From positions 62,001-126,000 of the forward strand of contig JACKBC010000008.1 in the NCBI GenBank assembly GCA_020634755.1: a DNA stretch of 64,000 nt. Direction: 5' to 3'. The notes beneath the pieces were generated by a model. The model ran no database searches. It was given only the letters and a program-made list of their open reading frames with translations, and was not told the DNA's origin. This DNA is from Caldilineaceae bacterium. GTDB taxonomy: Bacteria; Chloroflexota; Anaerolineae; Caldilineales; Caldilineaceae. Shown in pieces: positions 15,702 to 24,127 of this stretch; the stretch's first letter is position 1; each line of letters starts with the position of its first letter. The position numbers were made by a program, and so were the translations under genes.

Positions 15702-18092
15702 TTAAGCTTGTGCAATATCGGTCGTGGACAGCACGCCAATGGGCTTCTGATGTCCATTTTCTTGTTGAACGACGATGAGCTGGCTGAGGTGATTGGCCAC
15801 CATCAGGTCAGCTGCTTCCGCAAGCGACTGTCCGGGCGCAATGGTCAGCACGCTAGCATTCATAATGGCTTCCGATGCGGTGTGCGCCAAGGCGCTGCCG
15901 TTGGCAGACCCGTTAACCGCGCCATTGGTAGACCCATTCTTGTGACCGTTGCTTTGGGCGCGCAACAGATCGGTGCTGTTGACCACGCCTTTCAAATTAC
16001 CGCTTTCGTCGACCACCACAATTGAATCCAGCTTGCGTTCGGACATGGCTTTGGCCACTTTGTCTAGGGTGGTGGTGGGGCGGCAGGCAATCACCTCGGT
16101 GCGCATGACTTCGCTCACCAGCTTGCTTTTGGCGCCACCCGCCTCCGCTTCGTGGATTATGGCGGCGGGCACCTCCTGCACTTCGGCATAACCGCGGCGC
16201 ACGGCGGTCAGGTTATCCTGCACCACTTGCTCACCGCGCTTGCCAAAGTATTTGCGCAGGCTCTTTTCCACACCGGCCATTAGCTCATCTTCAGCAATGG
16301 ATCGCCGTTTCAAGAACGGCGTCGATTTCAAGAAGACGCCCAGCAACACAATGCCCTGCATACGCACCTGCAAGTCCAGACGGGACGAGACCTCACGCGC
16401 AATGCCGGCGGCATCCAAATAGAGCACGCGCAGGTCGCGGTTGCGGATAATGCGGCGAGCATATTCGGGAATGTTGTGCCAAACCAGTTTGGGATCGGTG
16501 TGGTGCGACTGCACAAAGACCGTACCGCCCGGCTGCAACCCTTTCAGCGGGTTGCCGGTCGAAAACGCATTGACGTCATTGAGCGGCACAAATTCAACAA
16601 AGTTCATCTCACAGTGGGTGCGAATCGGTTCTTCAGCAGCGGTGAGATAATAGGTGGTGGGCAGGCCCTTCTTTTCAGAACCATATTTGGGGTAGGCCTG
16701 TACAAAGAGGTCAAACAGGTCGCCCACAATGGTGGCAATAACCTTATTGGTGGTCACCGAACCGTAGCCGCCAACCGAATGACCGCGCATGGAGAATGCG
16801 CTCTTGGGGCGTACATCCGGGTCGAACGAGCTGTCCAGCGCCAGTTCATGGTCAATGCCCAGAACAAAGAAGCGCGGCCCCTCTTCCACCATATTCTTAA
16901 TGGTGGCAATAAAGTCGCCGGGACGCACGTCACGGCTGCCCAGACCGGCGGCGCCGCTGTAGATCACGGGGACGCGGTGCGCCTTGGCATAGCCTGGCGT
17001 GCCGGTTAGTGCATCGGCAAAGGCCGCTTTGATTTCGGCGGTAAGCGGGTTGCTTTGGCCCAGCGGGTTATCCATGCGCTCGATGACGGCAAAGGCTTTG
17101 GTGCGGCCCAGCGCCTCAACCAGCTCTGGCCCAGGGAAGGGGCGGAACGAGGTGACGTGAACCACGCCAACCTTGAGTCCCGTTTCCTGGCGCAGAAATT
17201 CGCAAGTCACGGCAGCGGTCTCGGCCATGCCGCCCATACAGACAATGGCGTAGTCCGCATCCTCCATCATGGTGCATTCAATAAGGTCATACCGGCGCCC
17301 GGTCAGCTCGTAATACTCATCCATGGCCTTCTTGAGTATCGGCTTTACCCGGTCGTAGAAGTAGCGCTGGGCAATCTTGCCCTTCATGTAAGAATCCTGG
17401 TTTTGCACCACGCCGGACATAAAAGGCAGAGAGGGATCCATGAGGTTGCTCAACTTTTCAGCCGGCGGCCCCATATATTCCTTCATCAACTCAGGTTCGG
17501 GAAGCAGCACATTTTCCACGGTGTGGGTGGTCAAGAAGCCATCTTGCGCATTGAGGAAGGGCGTGTGGCTATCTTCGGCGGCCCGCCGCGCAATCAGCGC
17601 CAGGTCGCCAGCGCCCTGCGCATCTTTGGCGATCACCATGCCCCAACCGGTGTCGGACACGCCCATAATATCATCGTGGCCGGCATGCACGTTGAGCCCC
17701 TGGCTGGTCAGCGCACGGGCGCCAATGTGAAACACAATGGGCAAACGCTTTCCGGAGATGACGTAGAGCACCTCCTTCATCAGGATCAACCCTTGCCCCG
17801 AGGTAAAATTGGTGACGCGGCCACCAGCTACAGCAAAGCCTTCGGCGGCAGACGCCGACGAATGCTCGCTCTCTGGCTCCATAAAGATAATCCGTTCACC
17901 CCACAAATTTGTCTGGCCATTGGCAACCGCTTGCGCATAATTTTGCCCCATCACCGTTGAAGAGGTAATGGGATAGGCACAAGCGCCCTGGGTAATATTT
18001 GTCTCCACCCAGCTTACGGTCCCGCTGCCATCCGTTGTAGTTGGGATGCCAGGAAAACGAATTTGCTTGGCGGTAGAACCATTTTGATTCAT
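15702..18092 (-). CDS. Pyruvate:ferredoxin oxidoreductase alpha-gamma protein fused to tandem CBS domains
   Basis: First half of a split PFOR, 796 residues. Domain I (about 20-270: GNYA-like region, TSGQGLILMKEVLY, HAGHDDIMGVSDTGWGM), domain II (about 280-400, ending in VIYSGAAGLGSRDV), domain III/gamma (about 430-640: GGYGSVTTNKVIA). Residues about 657-796 are different: two CBS units, VSEVMRTEVIACRPTTTLDK and ASEAIMNASVLTIAPGQS, joined by an Asn/Gly/Ser linker. CBS pairs bind adenine nucleotides, so ATP/AMP control of the enzyme is inferred. The reading frame is continuous with no sign of frameshift. Confidence 0.93.
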   Translation of the reverse strand: MNQNGSTAKQIRFPGIPTTTDGSGTVSWVETNITQGACAYPITSSTVMGQNYAQAVANGQTNLWGERIIFMEPESEHSSASAAEGFAVAGGRVTNFTSGQGLILMKEVLYVISGKRLPIVFHIGARALTSQGLNVHAGHDDIMGVSDTGWGMVIAKDAQGAGDLALIARRAAEDSHTPFLNAQDGFLTTHTVENVLLPEPELMKEYMGPPAEKLSNLMDPSLPFMSGVVQNQDSYMKGKIAQRYFYDRVKPILKKAMDEYYELTGRRYDLIECTMMEDADYAIVCMGGMAETAAVTCEFLRQETGLKVGVVHVTSFRPFPGPELVEALGRTKAFAVIERMDNPLGQSNPLTAEIKAAFADALTGTPGYAKAHRVPVIYSGAAGLGSRDVRPGDFIATIKNMVEEGPRFFVLGIDHELALDSSFDPDVRPKSAFSMRGHSVGGYGSVTTNKVIATIVGDLFDLFVQAYPKYGSEKKGLPTTYYLTAAEEPIRTHCEMNFVEFVPLNDVNAFSTGNPLKGLQPGGTVFVQSHHTDPKLVWHNIPEYARRIIRNRDLRVLYLDAAGIAREVSSRLDLQVRMQGIVLLGVFLKSTPFLKRRSIAEDELMAGVEKSLRKYFGKRGEQVVQDNLTAVRRGYAEVQEVPAAIIHEAEAGGAKSKLVSEVMRTEVIACRPTTTLDKVAKAMSERKLDSIVVVDESGNLKGVVNSTDLLRAQSNGHKNGSTNGAVNGSANGSALAHTASEAIMNASVLTIAPGQSLAEAADLMVANHLSQLIVVQQENGHQKPIGVLSTTDIAQA

Positions 18093-18261
18093 ATTGGCGC
18101 CTCCAAATGTATTATATTGTATGCAGCGCCGCGGGGGTGCGGCATGCTCATAGGTGAGTGCAAAGCTCCGATTGAGCCATTATACCGAGTTTGGTCAAAA
18201 AGGTAAAGCCTAGGCTAAGACTACAGCATATAAGGATGAGGGTTATTGAAATAATCCGGTA

Positions 18262-18298
18262 AATTGTCAATGTCCATAGTTAATTGTCAATGTCCATA
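18262..18298. promoter_or_regulatory. 17 bp direct repeat, possible operator
   Basis: Two identical copies of AATTGTCAATGTCCATA start 20 bp apart, which places them on the same face of the helix. They lie between divergent PFOR and PDH genes, where a shared redox or carbon regulator would bind. A slipped duplication is the alternative. Confidence 0.4.
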
Positions 18299-18316
18299 AA
18301 ATTGGACGCTGATTCA

Positions 18317-18372
18317 CGCGGATGAACACAGATTGTGCCGAGGGAATCGGCGTTTATCTGTGTTCATCCGCG
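18317..18372. repeat. Perfect 17 bp inverted repeat CGCGGATGAACACAGAT
   Basis: Arms 18317-18333 and 18356-18372 with a 22-base loop. Degenerate relatives occur at 4885-4954 and about 37995-38055, so it is a dispersed element. Confidence 0.65.
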
Positions 18373-18582
18373 TACGCAATTTTGATTCCGATAATCTCTA
18401 TGAAAGATGAGTATTGGCTACAGAAAAATATAAGGTATTATTATACCCTATACCCATAGCTACGCTGGTGGATTGCTGCGCGCGAATTCCATTTGCATTT
18501 GATAGAATCATGGGCAAGACTGACGTGAGGCCTTATAATGCCGAAATAATGCCGAACCGATTTGATGAAGGGGCTACTTTCA

Positions 18583-19743
18583 ATGACGACAACGCTCGTA
18601 TCTGACGAAATAACACACAACAAGACGAATGATAAAGTGACAGATAACACAGATAAAAAAGCGATAGACGATATGGTTAACGACCAGCCAGATGAAAACG
18701 CTGCGCCCAGCGATACGCAGGAACAAAACGCCTCGCTCAACGCCAGCACGCCATCCAGCGCCGCCATCGACAGCGTGACGCCGATACAGCTGCCCAATGA
18801 ACAGCTGCTCACCATGTATCGCACCATGTTTTTGATCCGGCGCACCGAGGAAATGTTGCTGGAGCTGGCCGAATCTGGCCAAATTGGCGGCGCCATGCAC
18901 ACGGCCATTGGTCACGAGGCCAACGCCATTGGCGCGGCCGCCGCGCTGCGCAAAGGCGACTATCTAACCGGCACCTACCGCGGCCATCATCATGCCATTG
19001 CCTGGGGGGTAGACCCCGGCCAGGCCATTGCCGAAGTTTTGGGGCGCGCGGGTGGTTTTGCCAAAGGCAAGGGCGGTTCCATGCACTTTTACGCCCCGGA
19101 ACATGGCGTAATGGGAACCAATGGCATTGTGGGCGCGCAGGTTCCCCACGCGGCCGGTATGGCGCTGGCCTCCAAGCTGCGCAAAGATGGCCACGTAGCC
19201 ATTACCTTTTTTGGCGACGGCGCCAACTATCAAGGGCTCATGCACGAAACCTTTAACATGGCCCAAAAATGGAAGCTGCCGCTGATCTTCTATTGCGAAA
19301 ACAACCGCTATTCAGAAATGACCCCCATTAGCCGCACATCGTCGGTGAATGAACTCTATCTCTTTGTACGCGGCTACGGCATGAAAAGCGTACAGATCGA
19401 TGGCAATGATGTAGAGACAGTCTATACCGCCGTCAGTGAAGCCGCCGAGCGGGCGCGGGCCGGTGAAGGCCCAACGTACATTGAAGGCATTACCTATCGG
19501 CTGGCTGGCCATATGGCCAACGACCTGGAAACCTACCGCACGGCGGAAGAAGTGGACATGCAGCGCTCACATGAGCCGCTGGTTGTTTTACGCAATAAGC
19601 TGCTGGCGCGCGATGTTAGCCAGGAACAAATTGATGAAATTGAGGCCAGCGTCGAGGAAGAGATTCGGGCGGCGGTTGAATTTGCCGAAAACAGCCCCTG
19701 GCCGGCTTTGGGTGAAGCATATACAGATGTGTATGCTTTATAA
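18583..19743 (+). CDS. pdhA: Pyruvate dehydrogenase E1 component, alpha subunit
   Basis: A thiamine-diphosphate E1-alpha of the PdhA/AcoA family, 386 residues. The TPP motif is FFGDGANYQG with the ENN end about 30 residues later. Family segments GGAMHTAIGHEAN and YRGHHHAIAWG are present. It decarboxylates pyruvate (or another 2-oxo acid or acetoin) with the beta subunit. ATG 18583 is preferred over 18565 because AAGGGG sits 9 bases upstream. The first 65 residues are a low-complexity Asp/Asn/Thr/Ser-rich extension before the conserved IQLPNEQLLTMYRTM, longer than usual. E1-beta and E2 follow in order. Confidence 0.93.
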   Translation: MTTTLVSDEITHNKTNDKVTDNTDKKAIDDMVNDQPDENAAPSDTQEQNASLNASTPSSAAIDSVTPIQLPNEQLLTMYRTMFLIRRTEEMLLELAESGQIGGAMHTAIGHEANAIGAAAALRKGDYLTGTYRGHHHAIAWGVDPGQAIAEVLGRAGGFAKGKGGSMHFYAPEHGVMGTNGIVGAQVPHAAGMALASKLRKDGHVAITFFGDGANYQGLMHETFNMAQKWKLPLIFYCENNRYSEMTPISRTSSVNELYLFVRGYGMKSVQIDGNDVETVYTAVSEAAERARAGEGPTYIEGITYRLAGHMANDLETYRTAEEVDMQRSHEPLVVLRNKLLARDVSQEQIDEIEASVEEEIRAAVEFAENSPWPALGEAYTDVYAL

Positions 19744-19745
19744 AA

Positions 19746-19832
19746 TCAGAACACCGCACCGGTGTTGGCGAAATAGGCGTCGGTCTGCTTTGTTGCATGC
19801 CACCCTCTCACTTGTGATTGCGGCCTACTGAT
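19746..19832 (+). repeat. R1 repeat copy B, between pdhA and pdhB
   Basis: 87 bp with ATCAGAACACCGC at one end and GATTGCGGCCTACTGAT at the other, core CCGGTGTTGGCGAAATAGGC. It occupies most of the 134 bp between the two E1 genes and begins 3 bp after the pdhA stop. Confidence 0.75.
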
Positions 19833-19877
19833 AATAATGACCATACCATAAAAAATTGTAATTTTTGGAAAACCTTT

Positions 19878-20870
19878 ATGCGAAAAACAACCTATATACA
19901 GGCCATTAATGAGGCCATGAAAGACGAAATGCGACGCGATGAAAGCGTCTTTCTCATTGGAGAGGATATTGGCCACTATGGCGGCCTATTCCGCGTGACG
20001 CGCAATTTATTCGATGAATTTGGCGCCGAGCGGGTGATTGATACGCCTATTTCTGAACAGGGCTTTATGGGCATGGCCGTGGGCGCCGCATTGGTCGGCA
20101 TGCGCCCCATTGTTGAATTGATGTACATGGACTTCTTTTTGGTCTGCGGTGATCAGATCTTCAATCAAGCCGCTCGCTACCACTACATGAGCGGTGGGCT
20201 GCTCAACGTGCCGCTGGTGATTCGTGGACAGCAGGGCGGTGGAAAAAGCTATGGCTCCCAGCACAGCGTCGCTGTTGAAAGTGTCTTTGCCCAATATCCA
20301 GGCATCAAGGTTGTGGCGCCCGCCACGCCATATGACGCCAAAGGGCTGCTTATTTCGGCCATTCGCGATAATAACCCAGTGCTCTTTTTAGAGCACAAAA
20401 TGCTCTACTTTACGCGTGGGGAAATGCCCGACGCCACGGAGGAATATACCGTTCCCATTGGCAAGGCCGATGTCAAGCGCCAAGGCAAAGATTTGACCAT
20501 TGTGACCAGCAGCTATTGCGTGCTGGAAGCGCTGGATGCCGCCGAAGAGCTGGCCGAAGAGTTTGGCATTGATGTAGAGGTAGTCGATCTGCGCACCATT
20601 GTGCCGCTGGATATGGAAACCGTGCTCGAATCGGTGCAGAAAACGGGCCACCTGCTGGCGCTCCATGAATCGCAAGCCAATTGCGGCATCGGCGCCGAAA
20701 TTGTGGCCCGCGTCTATGAAGAAGCGCCCCATCTGCTCAAATCACCCGGACGTCGATTGGGCATGGCGCCCGCGTCTGTGCCGGTTTCAAAACCGCTAGA
20801 GATGGAGCTTCTGCCCTGGAAGAAGAACATCAAAGCCGCCGTACTCGACATGATGCGCGAGTACGCTTAA
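19878..20870 (+). CDS. pdhB: Pyruvate dehydrogenase E1 component, beta subunit
   Basis: E1-beta, 330 residues, the transketolase-like partner of PdhA. Conserved: INEAMKDEMRRDESVFLIGE, TPISEQGFMGMAVGAA, RGQQGGGKSYGSQHS and the C-terminal swapped domain with VVDLRTIVPLDMETV. The ATG at 19878 is chosen because the family starts at MRKTTYIQAINEAM. The 20 codons ahead of it read through the R1 repeat. Lies 134 bp behind pdhA and 221 bp ahead of the E2 gene. Confidence 0.94.
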   Translation: MRKTTYIQAINEAMKDEMRRDESVFLIGEDIGHYGGLFRVTRNLFDEFGAERVIDTPISEQGFMGMAVGAALVGMRPIVELMYMDFFLVCGDQIFNQAARYHYMSGGLLNVPLVIRGQQGGGKSYGSQHSVAVESVFAQYPGIKVVAPATPYDAKGLLISAIRDNNPVLFLEHKMLYFTRGEMPDATEEYTVPIGKADVKRQGKDLTIVTSSYCVLEALDAAEELAEEFGIDVEVVDLRTIVPLDMETVLESVQKTGHLLALHESQANCGIGAEIVARVYEEAPHLLKSPGRRLGMAPASVPVSKPLEMELLPWKKNIKAAVLDMMREYA

Positions 20871-20967
20871 AACCAGCGTGTACATGGGGTTGTGGTTGGC
20901 GCGACTTCACCCTGTGGTCAAGCTGACACAGAGCATTTACGGACGGACACTTCGTGGTCAGTCCTAA

Positions 20968-21067
20968 TTTAAAAGCTTATGTTATGCAAGCCTGGCGGAA
21001 AGTCGGCTCGCTGACGATCCTATTTCTCGCTAGCAGACTGGCTGTCGCTGCATAACGTGAGTTAAAA
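20968..21067. repeat. R3 element, long form, between pdhB and the E2 gene
   Basis: About 100 bp with inverted ends (GTTATGCAAGCC at the left, GCTGCATAAC at the right, extended by TTTAA/TTAAAA). The minus strand shares GCAGCGACAGCCAGTCTGCT and GAGCCG..CTTTCCGC with the copy at 33420-33515. Confidence 0.7.
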
Positions 21068-21091
21068 GTTTTCCACAAAAAGAGGACTCAA

Positions 21092-22654
21092 ATGGCGACT
21101 GAATTAAAACTCCCCGACCTGGGTGAAGGCATTGAAGATGTGACCATTAACCGCTGGGTAAAGAGCGCCGGGGATGAGGTGGCGGCGGGCGACGTGGTGG
21201 TAGAGGTGGCCACCGACAAAGTGGATACGGAAGTGGTGGCGCCCGTAGCCGGCACACTCCTCAAAGTGAACTTTGGCGAAGGTGAGCTGGTCGACATCAA
21301 CGCGGTGTTGGCGCTGATCGGTGCTGAGGGTGAAGAAGTAAACGACGCCGCCCCCGCCAGCGATGACGGCGCAGAGCCAGAGACGGCCGCTGCTGAGCCG
21401 GCGTCTACCGAAGCGGCTGGGGAGCGTGCAGAACCAGCGTCTGACGCACCTGAAGCGGAAGATGCCGATGGCGTTAAAGCAACGCCGGTGGCCAAACGCG
21501 TGGCCGCCGAAAAGGGCGTGGCGCTCGATGCCGTGGCCGGTAGCGGCCCCAGCGGTCAGATTACCAAGCAGGATGTGCTGACCTTTGCGGAAAAGGGCGC
21601 GCAGGGCGCGTCTACAGAAGATACAACCGAAAGTGCGGCGCTGCCCGGGGAGATGGCCGATGTGCCTTCGCTCACCGTGCAAAGGCTGGCGGCAGAACAC
21701 AATATTGATTTGGCGCCCATTGCCGGCGATAAACCGTTGAGCAGCCTGACTAAGTATGATGTGCTCAGCGCCATAGCCAGCCGCGACGCCGGCGAACAGG
21801 TGGTGGTGCAGCCGCGTTTTGCACAGCCCGCGGATTGGTCACCCGCCGCGCGGGCAGAGCAGCCTGCGGCAACCAGCGCTACCGCCCCCAAGCCGTCTGC
21901 ACCGGCCCCAGCATCGGCTACGTCCGAGCCTGGCGAAATATTAGTCAAGCCCACGCGTATGCGCCAGATTATTGCCCGCAACACCTTTGAAAGCTTGCAA
22001 TCCTCGCCGCAGCTTACAACCTGGCATGATGTGGATATGTCTGCCGTGCTGCAACACCGCAAGGCGCACAAAAAAGAGTTTGAAAAAGAGGGCGTCAACC
22101 TAACCGTAACGGCCTATCTGGTGGCGGCCACGGTGGCTGGCCTGCGCGCCGTCCCTGCCGCCAACGCTCTCTGGACCGACGAGGGCATATTGATCAAGCG
22201 CCACTATCACATTGGCATGGCGGCCTCTATGCCAATGGATGAATATGGCCTGGGCGGGCTGGTAGTGCCAGTGATTCGCAACGCCGGTGAGCTAAACCTG
22301 CTGGGCATTGCGCGGCAGGTCAACGAGATGGCGGCCAAAGCCAAGGCCAATAAATTAACGGCGGCCGACTTGCAGGGCAGCACCTTTACGCTGACCAACT
22401 ACGGCACCTCCGGCAGTGTCTTTCAGACGCCGATTATTTTTGACGGACAGGCCGGCATTCTGGGCACGGGCGCCGTGGAAAAGCGCGCCGTGGTGGTGAG
22501 CAACGGTCATCCGTTGGAAGCAAACATGGGTGACTATCTCACCTTTAAGCCCATGATGACGCTAGCCTTTACCTTTGACCACCGGGTGCTCGACGGCGCC
22601 ACCGCAGATGCATTCTGCGTGGCGGTCAAGAAGACGCTGGAAAATTGGTCGTAA
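21092..22654 (+). CDS. pdhC: Dihydrolipoyl acyltransferase E2 with one lipoyl and two peripheral-subunit-binding-like domains
   Basis: E2 core of the 2-oxo acid dehydrogenase complex, 520 residues. The N-terminal lipoyl domain has the modified Lys43 in VATDKVDTEV. An acidic Ala/Glu linker leads to a peripheral-subunit-binding domain (about 128-170, TPVAKRVAAEKGVALDAV) and a second one (about 190-232, TVQRLAAEHNIDLAPIAGD). A Pro/Ala linker leads to the acetyltransferase domain, with active-site FDHRVLDG (His497, Asp501). Most E2s have one binding domain, so the second is notable. No E3 (lipoamide dehydrogenase) gene is in the window. A clear terminator follows. Confidence 0.94.
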   Translation: MATELKLPDLGEGIEDVTINRWVKSAGDEVAAGDVVVEVATDKVDTEVVAPVAGTLLKVNFGEGELVDINAVLALIGAEGEEVNDAAPASDDGAEPETAAAEPASTEAAGERAEPASDAPEAEDADGVKATPVAKRVAAEKGVALDAVAGSGPSGQITKQDVLTFAEKGAQGASTEDTTESAALPGEMADVPSLTVQRLAAEHNIDLAPIAGDKPLSSLTKYDVLSAIASRDAGEQVVVQPRFAQPADWSPAARAEQPAATSATAPKPSAPAPASATSEPGEILVKPTRMRQIIARNTFESLQSSPQLTTWHDVDMSAVLQHRKAHKKEFEKEGVNLTVTAYLVAATVAGLRAVPAANALWTDEGILIKRHYHIGMAASMPMDEYGLGGLVVPVIRNAGELNLLGIARQVNEMAAKAKANKLTAADLQGSTFTLTNYGTSGSVFQTPIIFDGQAGILGTGAVEKRAVVVSNGHPLEANMGDYLTFKPMMTLAFTFDHRVLDGATADAFCVAVKKTLENWS

Positions 22655-22671
22655 CTTGGGCCTCAATCAAA

Positions 22672-22704
22672 AAAGCCGACGGAAAAATACCGTCGGCTTT
22701 TTTT
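22672..22704. terminator. Bidirectional rho-independent terminator
   Basis: AGCCGACGG (22674-22682) and CCGTCGGCT (22690-22698) with a 7-base loop, A-run before and T-run after. It ends the pdh operon and, from the other side, the minus-strand gene ending at 22721. Confidence 0.92.
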
Positions 22705-22720
22705 GTGGATACTCATTGTA

Positions 22721-24127
22721 CTATTGCAACGGATAGTGCGTGGCCACGTACTCACGCCACTTTGCCTGAAACGTTTGCGCATCCATGTCAAACACGGCGG
22801 GCGCCAGCGTATCCCATGATTCGTGCTCTGGCAACACGCGCAACATGGCCGCAATCTGTTCTGGTGCATACGTTTGCAAAATGTACTCGGCCACCGATTC
22901 CGCCACCCAATATTTGCCCGGCAAGTTAAGGCTGGGGCGGCTGAACATAATCCAGCCGCGGTCAGATTTCTCATCGGCGACGCTGGTAAATACAGTCTGC
23001 GTTGTGCCTGGGATAAAGGTGATCAGCGAGAGCGGCAGGTTCAGTTCCCGCGCCTGTTTATGAATTTGGGTGGCGGGCTCTGCACGTTCAAGCGCAAAAT
23101 AGAAGCCATCCAGCATGCTCTGCCAATGATCCGGCAGGGGCTGATTGCGCAAAAAGGCCGGTGTGCGCATGGCCTCATCGATTACGTGCAGCTGGAGAAA
23201 ACGGCCGGCGCGCCGTTCAAACTGGGCGGACGCGGGCCGGTCGGCTGGATGCACAAACAAAAGCGGCGACGGTATGGCCAATTTGCGCGGTGGATTGGCC
23301 CAAAACTCGGTTGTTGGTTCCGCATAGGTCGTGACCGACTCAATGATGAGAGGTTGGGGCGGCTCATCGGGCAGGCCAAAAGCGGCGCGCCAGGCAGCAT
23401 ATTGCGCTTCCAGCGAATCCGCAATGGCGGTCAATTCTACGGCATCGCGTTCGTGAAAGTGCATGCGCAAAAGCGGCGATTCAACTGTGCGGTCTGCGCC
23501 CCAAAACAGGCTGGGTGCACTGGTGCTATAGCGCCATCCAGCGTCCGTTTGTTGAAAGAGCAGCGCCGCTCGATAGCCCGCGGATGCTGGCGATGTAGGC
23601 GATTTTAGCCATACATCAACCAACGCAAACGACTCGTTCAGCGCTACGTTTTCCACCGTCAACTTCAGGCTGAGCTGCTGATCTGTCGCTTGGCCGGCTC
23701 GATTTACATAATCGGTCAAAGCCGGTCGCCAGAGCTGGCAAAATTCGGACGGCGTCGGAAGCGTGCGCCGCGGTTCATTGGTTGCCTGTGCATCCAGACG
23801 CGTTATCGGGTTAGCGACCACCGCATCGACACACACGCCCAGGTCTGTCATGGCCACCAGCTCTATTTCATGCCGAATTTTGGCCAATCCGCGCTGGGCG
23901 TTTTGCCATAGCCAATAACCAGCACTTGTGGCCAGCAGACAAAGCACCACGGCCAGTGGCAGCAAAATTTTGCGCCACCGCGCATTATACGCCCAGCTCG
24001 TTTCCGCTTGCGCACTGGTGAATTGGGCCGATGCGTTCTGCCCGTCCGCCCAGTATTGAGCCCAAGCTTCTTCACCGCCCGCAGTGTCCAAGTAGTGCCA
24101 TTCAACCGTCGATGACTGTTTTTTCAT
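22721..24127 (-). CDS. Membrane-anchored protein of unknown function
   Basis: A 468-residue protein from the ATG at 24127 (MKKQSSTVEWHYLDTAGGEE). The start is placed there because upstream codons only copy the neighbouring gene in another frame. One membrane helix (about residues 52-72, ILLPLAVVLCLLATSAGYWL) separates a short cytoplasmic head from a 390-residue outer part. That part ends in a region resembling the extracytoplasmic domains near peptidase MA-like proteins, but no HExxH zinc motif is visible. The first 26 bases overlap the end of the aconitase-X gene on the same strand, so the pair is probably co-translated. No function assigned. Confidence 0.75.
   Translation of the reverse strand: MKKQSSTVEWHYLDTAGGEEAWAQYWADGQNASAQFTSAQAETSWAYNARWRKILLPLAVVLCLLATSAGYWLWQNAQRGLAKIRHEIELVAMTDLGVCVDAVVANPITRLDAQATNEPRRTLPTPSEFCQLWRPALTDYVNRAGQATDQQLSLKLTVENVALNESFALVDVWLKSPTSPASAGYRAALLFQQTDAGWRYSTSAPSLFWGADRTVESPLLRMHFHERDAVELTAIADSLEAQYAAWRAAFGLPDEPPQPLIIESVTTYAEPTTEFWANPPRKLAIPSPLLFVHPADRPASAQFERRAGRFLQLHVIDEAMRTPAFLRNQPLPDHWQSMLDGFYFALERAEPATQIHKQARELNLPLSLITFIPGTTQTVFTSVADEKSDRGWIMFSRPSLNLPGKYWVAESVAEYILQTYAPEQIAAMLRVLPEHESWDTLAPAVFDMDAQTFQAKWREYVATHYPLQ

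Larger units (their letters stand above)
18093..18582. promoter_or_regulatory. Divergent control region between PFOR and PDH genes
   Basis: 490 bp without a gene. It contains a 17 bp direct repeat AATTGTCAATGTCCATA at 18262-18278 and 18282-18298 (20 bp period, two helical turns), a perfect 17 bp inverted repeat at 18317-18333/18356-18372, and a candidate promoter facing PDH (TTGGCT at 18414-18419, TATTAT at 18436-18441, 16 bp apart). The direct repeat is the best candidate for an operator. The inverted repeat belongs to a dispersed family and may be unrelated to control. Confidence 0.5.

Noticed and set aside
17055..17960. 301-codon plus frame inside the PFOR alpha-gamma gene
   Set aside because: Antisense to conserved domains I and II. 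No family signature.
22672..22704. Terminator hairpin as part of a mobile element
   Set aside because: A simple GC stem with A- and T-runs between convergent stops, fully explained as a bidirectional terminator.
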